Shown: positions 4,869-9,160 of the stretch, one piece after another | Layout of the letters: each line of letters starts with the position of its first letter | Position numbering within the stretch: the first letter of the stretch is position 1 | From: an uncultured Prevotella sp. | GTDB lineage: Bacteria; Bacteroidota; Bacteroidia; Bacteroidales; Bacteroidaceae | DNA length: 9,160 bases | Assembly (NCBI GenBank): GCA_900772835.1 | Contig: CAAGSA010000019.1 | Coordinates: forward strand, 1 to 9,160 | Direction of reading: 5' to 3' | Translations under genes and position numbers: made by a program | Notes under the pieces: model-generated | Seen by the model: only the letters and a program-made list of their open reading frames with translations | Told to the model about the DNA's origin: nothing | Databases searched by the model: none

Positions 4869-7800
4869 TTATTTCGCATTAGTCTTATTCTCAATCCATT
4901 TGCGTGCATTGACGAATGCCTCAATCCATGGGGTTACATCATCGTTGCGGCGGTCGGCAGGATACCATGCGTTCTGCCACGGGAAGATGGCACGCTCCAA
5001 GTGTGGCATCATTGCCAGGTGGCGACCATCCTTAGAACAGATACCTGCCACATTATAGTCAGAGCCGTTAGGATTACCCGGATAGCCGGCATAGTTGTAC
5101 TTGGCTATCACATTGTACTCCGATTCTGCCTCAGGCAACGAGAACTTGCCCTCGCCGTGTGCCACCCAGATGCCGAGCTTGTTGCCGCTCAGGGAGTGGA
5201 ACATCACGCTGTTGTTCTCGGGGATGGAGAGGCTGAGGAATGTGCTCTCGAACTTGTGGGAATCGTTGTGAAGCATACGTGCGCGCTGCTTGTGCTCAGG
5301 ATTGATGAGGTTCAGCTCCACCATCAGCTGGCAACCGTTGCAGATGCCGAGCGAGAGGGTGTCTTCGCGGGCGTAGAACTTGTCGAGCGCCTCCTTTGCC
5401 TTCGGGTTGAAGAGGAAGGCTCCTGCCCATCCCTTGGCGGAACCGAGCACGTCGGAATTGGAGAATCCGCCGCAGAACACTATCATGTTCACATCCTCAA
5501 GGGTCTCACGGCCGCTCACGAGGTCGGTCATCATCACGTCCTTCACGTCGAAGCCTGCAAGATAAAGCGAATATGCCATCTCACGCTCACCGTTGGTTCC
5601 CTTCTCGCGGATGATTGCTGCCCTTACGCCCGACGCCTTGCGACGGTCGGCAGAGATGCCATACTGAGAAAGCATACCCGTGAAACCGGCGTTGAACTTC
5701 ATCTCAAGAGGCTGGTTCTTATAGTTCTTGTAGCGCTCGGCGGCACAGCCGTTGTGGCTCTGGTCGCGGTCGAGCAGATAGGAAGTCTTGTACCATACGT
5801 CGCGCAGCTTGTCGATATCGAACTCATGCTCGTATCCGCCAGCCTTGACAACAATCTTGCGCACACTTGGAGTAGAATAGCCTATCTTGGCATAGCTTAC
5901 GCCCTGCTCCTCCATATATTCCTTGAACTCCTGCTTGTGCTCGTCGGAAATCTGAACGACAACGCCCGGATTCTCCGCCATAAGCATCTTTATCACGTCG
6001 TCGCCGGCAAGGTCGTGCAGGTTTACGTGGATACCGCCCTGCCTGTTGGCAAAGCACATCTCAAGGAGCGTGGTGATGAGACCGCCGGCACTGATGTCGT
6101 GGCCAGCCATCACCCATCCCTTCTTTATCATCTCCTGTACGGCATTGAAGGCATCAACGAAGTATTCTGGGTTCACGACAGTAGGAACATCGTCGCCCAC
6201 CTTGCCGAGACTCTGGGCAAATGCCGAACCGCCAAGTTTCAGGTCGTCGAAGGAGAAGTCGATATGATAGATTGATGAATTCTTGTCGTTCACCAGCACT
6301 GGAGAGACAACCTTGCGGACGTCGCTCACCTCGCCACCGCTCGTCACGATAACGGTTCCCGGGGAGATAATCTTCTCGCCGTTGGGATACTGCTGCGAAA
6401 GCGAGAGCGAATCCTTGCCGGTAGGCACATTGACGTGGATTGCACAGCAGAAGTCGCTCAGTGCCTTTACTGCCGAATAGAGGCGTGCGTCCTCGCCCTT
6501 CTGCGAGCGGCACGGCCACATCCAGTTTGCCGAAAGGCTAAGGCTGTCCATACCGTCGGCAAGCGGAGCCCACACGATATTGGTGAGCGATTCGGCAACG
6601 GACAGCACCGAAGCTGCCTCGGGATTTGCAAGTCCTGCCTGCGGAGCATGGCCCAATGCTGTAGCGATACCCTTGTGGCCGCGATAGTCGAGTGCAACGA
6701 CACCGCAGTCTGAGAGCGGCAGCTGTATCTCGCCCTGGCACTGCTGGCGCGCTATCTTGCCAGTAACGGAGCGGTCAACCTTGTTCGTCAGCCAATCCTT
6801 GCAGGCAACAGCCTCCAGCTGGAGCACGCGCTCCACGTATTCGTCGATATCGTCAAGCGAATATGCGGCTCCCTGATAATGGTGCTCCACGGTTACGTCG
6901 CGCATATAGGTAACGGGCGAATGTCCGAACATCTGCGCCACGTCGAGGTCGAAAGGCTTAACGCCGTCGCCCTGCACAAACGAGAAGTGGGCATCGCCGG
7001 TTGTCTCGCCCACCACATACAGCGGTGCACGCTCGCGCTCTGCGATCTTGCGCACATGTTCTATGTGCTTCTCGTCGATGAGAAGTCCCATGCGCTCCTG
7101 ACTCTCGTTGGCAATGATCTCCTTTGCCGAGAGGGTCTTGTCGCCGATGGGCAACTTGGTCATATCTATTCTGCCACCGCATTCCTCGACAAGCTCCGAC
7201 AGACAGTTGAGGTGGCCTGCCGAACCATGGTCGTGGATGCTGACAACGGGGTTCACGTCCTCTTCGCAGAGAGCACGCACCAGATTGTAGGCACGCTTCT
7301 GCATCTCCGGGTTGGCACGCTGAACGGCGTTGAGCTCGATGCCGTTGCTGTAGCGGCCTGTGTCGACAGACGACACGGAACCGCCACCGAGTCCGATGCG
7401 ATAGTTGTCGCCACCCACTACTACTACCTTGTTGCCCTTCTGCGGCTCTTTCTTCAGGCAGTCGCGCTTCGTGCCGTAGCCTACGCCGCCGGCAAGCATG
7501 ATTACCTTGTCATAGGCATACTTCGTGTCGGCACTGCCGGAAGCCGTGGTCTCCTGATGCTCGAATGTGAGGACAGAACCGCAGATGAGCGGCTGACCGA
7601 ACTTGTTTCCGAAGTCTGAGGCTCCGTTGGATGCCTTTATGAGGATTTGCTCGGGCGACTGGTAGAGCCAGTTTCTCACCGGCATGATGTCTTCCCAGTC
7701 GCGTTCGCCGGTATAGTTTTTCTCCGATGCGGCACCGCGTGCAGCCTTGCTTGCAGCAAGACTCAGCTCGTCTTCCTGAAGGCGCGGATATGCCGTCATA

Positions 7801-8663
7801 TAGACTGCGGTTCCGGCAATAGGCCATGAACCTACTCCACCGCCCATACGGTCGCGGATTTCGCCTCCCGTTCCCGTGGCGGCACCGTTGAACGGCTCCA
7901 CTGTAGTCGGGAAGTTGTGGGTTTCCGCCTTCAGCGATATCACGCTCTCCACGTTCTTCACGTGGAAATAGTCGGAAGTGGACTGATCCTTCGGCGCGAA
8001 CTGCTCTATCACCGGTCCCTGGGCAAATGCCACGTTGTCCTTGTATGCGGAAAGTATCTTGTTAGGATTCTCGTTCGTAGTCTTCTTGATCATCGCGAAG
8101 AGGGAACTTTCCATCTCCTTGCCGTCTATGACGAAAACTCCACCGAAAATTTTGTGACGGCAGTGCTCCGAGTTTATCTGGGCAAAGCCGAACACCTCTG
8201 AATCGGTGAGCGGGCGGCCGAGCTGCGCCTCAATACTGTGCAGATACTCTATCTCCTCCGGCGAGAGGGCGAGACCTTCCTGCTCGTTGTATTCCTCAAG
8301 GTTGTCGATGCGCTTGATAGGCTCCGGCTCGTGGTTCACGGTGAACACGTCCTGACCGATGCCGTTGTACATACGCTGCAGCATAGGGTCGTGATCGGCA
8401 TCGCCTGAGCTCACTGGAAAATACTCCTCTATACGCGAAATGCCGTGGAGATTCATGTTCTGGGTAATCTCAACGGCATTCGTACTCCAAGGAGTAATCA
8501 TTTCACGGCGCGGACCGACGAAGTAACCCTCAAGGCTTTCTGCCTTTTCGAGCACAGCGTCTCCGTAGAGCCAACATAATTCGTTAATCTCGTCATTGTT
8601 GAGCTGATGGTCAATCTGTGTTGCAATCACGCTCTTTGAAGGAGTTCTGAAAAAAAGAATCAT
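4869..8663 (-). CDS. purL: Phosphoribosylformylglycinamidine synthase, large fused type
   Basis: This 1264-residue enzyme makes FGAM from FGAR, glutamine and ATP, the fourth step of de novo purine synthesis, in the cytosol. Length matches the single-chain form (about 1300 residues) rather than the split PurS/PurL/PurQ. The N-terminal PurS-like part (1 to about 130) includes VGPRREMITPWSTNA near 49-63. The first synthetase half has QINSEHCRHK (162-171), KAETHNFPT (245-253) and GAATGTGGEIRD (260-271). A second related half follows to about 1000. The C-terminal glutamine amidotransferase has GICNGCQ with nucleophile C1111 and PHLERA with H1221 and E1223, so the triad is intact. The start is fixed by an in-frame TAA three codons upstream. 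Its own promoter (8720-8751) and terminator (4805-4840) suggest a single-gene transcript. No purine riboswitch is evident in the roughly 50-nt leader. Confidence 0.98.
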   Translation of the reverse strand: MILFFRTPSKSVIATQIDHQLNNDEINELCWLYGDAVLEKAESLEGYFVGPRREMITPWSTNAVEITQNMNLHGISRIEEYFPVSSGDADHDPMLQRMYNGIGQDVFTVNHEPEPIKRIDNLEEYNEQEGLALSPEEIEYLHSIEAQLGRPLTDSEVFGFAQINSEHCRHKIFGGVFVIDGKEMESSLFAMIKKTTNENPNKILSAYKDNVAFAQGPVIEQFAPKDQSTSDYFHVKNVESVISLKAETHNFPTTVEPFNGAATGTGGEIRDRMGGGVGSWPIAGTAVYMTAYPRLQEDELSLAASKAARGAASEKNYTGERDWEDIMPVRNWLYQSPEQILIKASNGASDFGNKFGQPLICGSVLTFEHQETTASGSADTKYAYDKVIMLAGGVGYGTKRDCLKKEPQKGNKVVVVGGDNYRIGLGGGSVSSVDTGRYSNGIELNAVQRANPEMQKRAYNLVRALCEEDVNPVVSIHDHGSAGHLNCLSELVEECGGRIDMTKLPIGDKTLSAKEIIANESQERMGLLIDEKHIEHVRKIAERERAPLYVVGETTGDAHFSFVQGDGVKPFDLDVAQMFGHSPVTYMRDVTVEHHYQGAAYSLDDIDEYVERVLQLEAVACKDWLTNKVDRSVTGKIARQQCQGEIQLPLSDCGVVALDYRGHKGIATALGHAPQAGLANPEAASVLSVAESLTNIVWAPLADGMDSLSLSANWMWPCRSQKGEDARLYSAVKALSDFCCAIHVNVPTGKDSLSLSQQYPNGEKIISPGTVIVTSGGEVSDVRKVVSPVLVNDKNSSIYHIDFSFDDLKLGGSAFAQSLGKVGDDVPTVVNPEYFVDAFNAVQEMIKKGWVMAGHDISAGGLITTLLEMCFANRQGGIHVNLHDLAGDDVIKMLMAENPGVVVQISDEHKQEFKEYMEEQGVSYAKIGYSTPSVRKIVVKAGGYEHEFDIDKLRDVWYKTSYLLDRDQSHNGCAAERYKNYKNQPLEMKFNAGFTGMLSQYGISADRRKASGVRAAIIREKGTNGEREMAYSLYLAGFDVKDVMMTDLVSGRETLEDVNMIVFCGGFSNSDVLGSAKGWAGAFLFNPKAKEALDKFYAREDTLSLGICNGCQLMVELNLINPEHKQRARMLHNDSHKFESTFLSLSIPENNSVMFHSLSGNKLGIWVAHGEGKFSLPEAESEYNVIAKYNYAGYPGNPNGSDYNVAGICSKDGRHLAMMPHLERAIFPWQNAWYPADRRNDDVTPWIEAFVNARKWIENKTNAK

Positions 8664-8719
8664 AACGTTTTATCGATATCTTTTATATAATGTATTTGTC
8701 TAAAGCAAAATTATGCGTG

Positions 8720-8751
8720 CAAAGATACTCAAACTCTCGCACAATAGCAAA
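8720..8751 (-). promoter_or_regulatory. purL promoter
   Basis: On the minus strand TTTG (8748-8751), 20 nt, then TATCTTTG (8720-8727) matches the Bacteroidetes consensus exactly. The leader to the ATG at 8663 would be about 50 nt, AT-rich and without an obvious hairpin. Confidence 0.75.
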
Positions 8752-8804
8752 TAATTCCATAAAAATGCGGAAAACTATTCATACGGAATGACTTGAGAGC
8801 GCAC

Positions 8805-8863
8805 AAAAAAGTGGAACGTTTCTTGACCCCGGACCTCACGGTAAAGGAATCAGAAAGTTCCAC
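8805..8863 (-). terminator. Strong intrinsic terminator upstream of purL
   Basis: GTGGAAC (8811-8817) pairs perfectly with GTTCCAC (8857-8863) and continues, past a single bulged base, with TTTC/GAAA (8819-8822 with 8853-8856). In the minus direction the stem is followed at once by six T's (8810-8805). The 30-nt loop contains a small hairpin with a GUGA tetraloop (8833-8842), unusual for a plain terminator. It ends a leftward transcript just before the purL promoter: either the transposase message or a small RNA. Confidence 0.75.
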
Positions 8864-8960
8864 GATAATAATACTAAAGCTTTAAAAAAAATCTGTCACA
8901 TAAAAACGGTCATGGTTTATCTCCTCACGGATTTGCAGCCATGCCATCGTAATAAATGCC
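8805..8960 (-). ncRNA. Candidate small RNA between the IS30 end and purL
   Basis: A leftward -7-like box TATATTTG lies at 8965-8972 and the terminator described at 8811-8863 closes the unit, predicting a transcript of about 155 nt with no ORF beyond five codons. Two internal 10-nt hairpins, 8922-8931 and 8833-8842, share the 8-mer CCGTGAGG and present identical GUGA loops on the minus strand. Against it: the TTTG box at 8990-8993 is only 17 nt from the -7 box instead of 19-21, and the terminator alone could serve the transposase gene. I match it to no known RNA family; 6S RNA and SRP RNA do not fit. Confidence 0.3.
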
Positions 8961-8964
8961 TGGG

Positions 8965-8993
8965 CAAATATACACAATAATATCATGTGCAAA
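8965..8993 (-). promoter_or_regulatory. Possible promoter of the candidate small RNA
   Basis: Minus-strand TTTG (8990-8993) and TATATTTG (8965-8972) are present, with a 17-nt spacer shorter than the usual 19-21. The -7 box itself is a perfect consensus match. Confidence 0.35.
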
Positions 8994-9017
8994 ACCGTTT
9001 TACGTGTTTTATAACAT

Positions 9018-9065
9018 TTCGCCTCTGCCTTTTAAGCATTGTTAACCAGGAAGGGGCGAAAAGGC
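9018..9065. repeat. Imperfect long inverted repeat outside the transposase gene
   Basis: On the minus strand TTTCGCC and, further on, GGCGAAA form a 7-bp helix, with CCTT/AAGG stacking inside it across a four-base bulge (CAGA) and a loop of about 20 nt. No T-run follows, so it is not an intrinsic terminator. It may be part of the insertion-element end or a leader structure; nothing decides between these. Confidence 0.35.
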
Positions 9066-9091
9066 GGATTCCAGAAGCAAGTGCAAAGTTA
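9062..9091 (-). mobile_element. Candidate terminal region of an IS30-family element
   Basis: IS30 elements end in an inverted repeat of about 20-30 bp shortly after the transposase stop codon, so the stretch immediately left of the stop, which reads TTTGCACTTGC then GGAATCCGCC on the minus strand, is the expected terminal repeat. The matching left end lies outside the window, so neither the exact boundary nor a target duplication can be shown. Confidence 0.3.
9084..9091 (-). promoter_or_regulatory. Possible outward-facing -7 box at the insertion-element end
   Basis: TAACTTTG on the minus strand matches TAnnTTTG, overlaps the transposase stop codon and points out of the element toward purL. 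A TTTG box at the right spacing is missing. Outward promoters at Bacteroides IS ends are known, so the site is recorded at low confidence. Confidence 0.25.
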
Positions 9092-9160
9092 ATAGGAATA
9101 TCCTAAAACCACTTCTGTAGGTGTTAAGAAATCAATCTTTTTTCGAGGTCTCGCATTAAG
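9089..9160 (-). CDS. IS30-family transposase, C-terminal 23 residues (rest beyond the window)
   Basis: Reading in from the right edge on the minus strand gives 23 codons then TAA: LNARPRKKIDFLTPTEVVLG followed by YSY. LNxRPRKxxxFxTPxEV is the characteristic tail of IS30-family transposases, just after the last catalytic residue of the DDE domain. The catalytic core lies outside the window, so intactness cannot be judged. The gene reads toward purL, with 425 bp between stop codon and purL start. Confidence 0.75.
   Translation of the reverse strand, partial: LNARPRKKIDFLTPTEVVLGYSY

Larger units (their letters stand above)
8664..9088. other. Gene-free interval between purL and the IS30 end
   Basis: No convincing ORF exists on either strand in these 425 bp. 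It contains, from right to left, the outer flank of the IS30-type element, an inverted repeat with TTTCGCC/GGCGAAA arms (minus strand), a TATATTTG box at 8965-8972, a strong leftward terminator at 8811-8863 and the purL promoter. Listed separately below where supported. Confidence 0.7.

Noticed and set aside
5001..6275. Long plus-strand ORF of 424 codons opposite purL
   Set aside because: It lies wholly antisense to an unmistakable PurL; its composition is the mirror of purL codon use and it shows no family motif or promoter. The same applies to 6879-7619.
8899..8916. Five-codon ORF (MTVFM) after a GAGGAG sequence on the minus strand
   Set aside because: Shine-Dalgarno use is rare in this group and the peptide is too short to support; no attenuator structure or biosynthetic residue run accompanies it.
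8951..8972. GCCTGGGCA on the plus strand as the 3' end of a ZTP (pfl) riboswitch
   Set aside because: The conserved 5' part of that riboswitch is missing upstream, and no plus-strand purine gene follows; purL lies on the other strand and side.
8805..8972. 6S RNA
   Set aside because: The predicted fold is a set of local hairpins ending in a terminator, not a single long rod with a central bubble.

Overview
The window looks like a chromosomal segment from a Bacteroidales bacterium, most plausibly Prevotella or a close relative. The evidence is the recurring Bacteroidetes-type promoter (TTTG, 19-20 nt, TAnnTTTG) in front of several genes, the near absence of Shine-Dalgarno sequences, and the gene families present: a fused single-chain PurL, a lipoprotein-anchored OmpA-family protein, an AAA/DUF4143 ATPase and an IS30 transposase tail. 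Genus is inferred from gene style only; no marker gene settles it.

Layout, left to right. 1-1108 (minus) is an AAA_14/DUF4143-type ATPase cut by the left edge; it is visibly more AT-rich than the rest and is preceded by a 33-bp tandem repeat that runs into its promoter. 1346-2197 (minus) is an OmpA-family lipoprotein with its own terminator. 2366-2650 (minus) is a small hypothetical protein. 2882-3505 (plus) is a PAP2-family phosphatase whose promoter lies so close to the ATG that its mRNA is probably leaderless. 3515-4090 and 4178-4714 (minus) are two single-domain CHR (chromate-transporter family) proteins, probably the two halves of one transporter. 4869-8663 (minus) is a complete fused phosphoribosylformylglycinamidine synthase (PurL), with a clear promoter upstream and a terminator hairpin downstream. 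8664-9088 has no gene but holds the purL promoter, a strong intrinsic terminator and a possible small RNA. 9089-9160 (minus) is the last 23 codons of an IS30-family transposase entering from the right edge.

The genes do not form one pathway. PurL is housekeeping purine synthesis. OmpA, PAP2 and the CHR pair are envelope functions. The ATPase and the IS30 end mark accessory or mobile DNA at the two edges. Almost everything is transcribed leftward; only PAP2 runs rightward, converging on the CHR pair with 9 bp between stop codons. The parts least explained by ordinary annotation are the tandem repeat before the ATPase (1168-1264) and the promoter-plus-terminator unit without an ORF between the IS30 end and purL (8805-8993).
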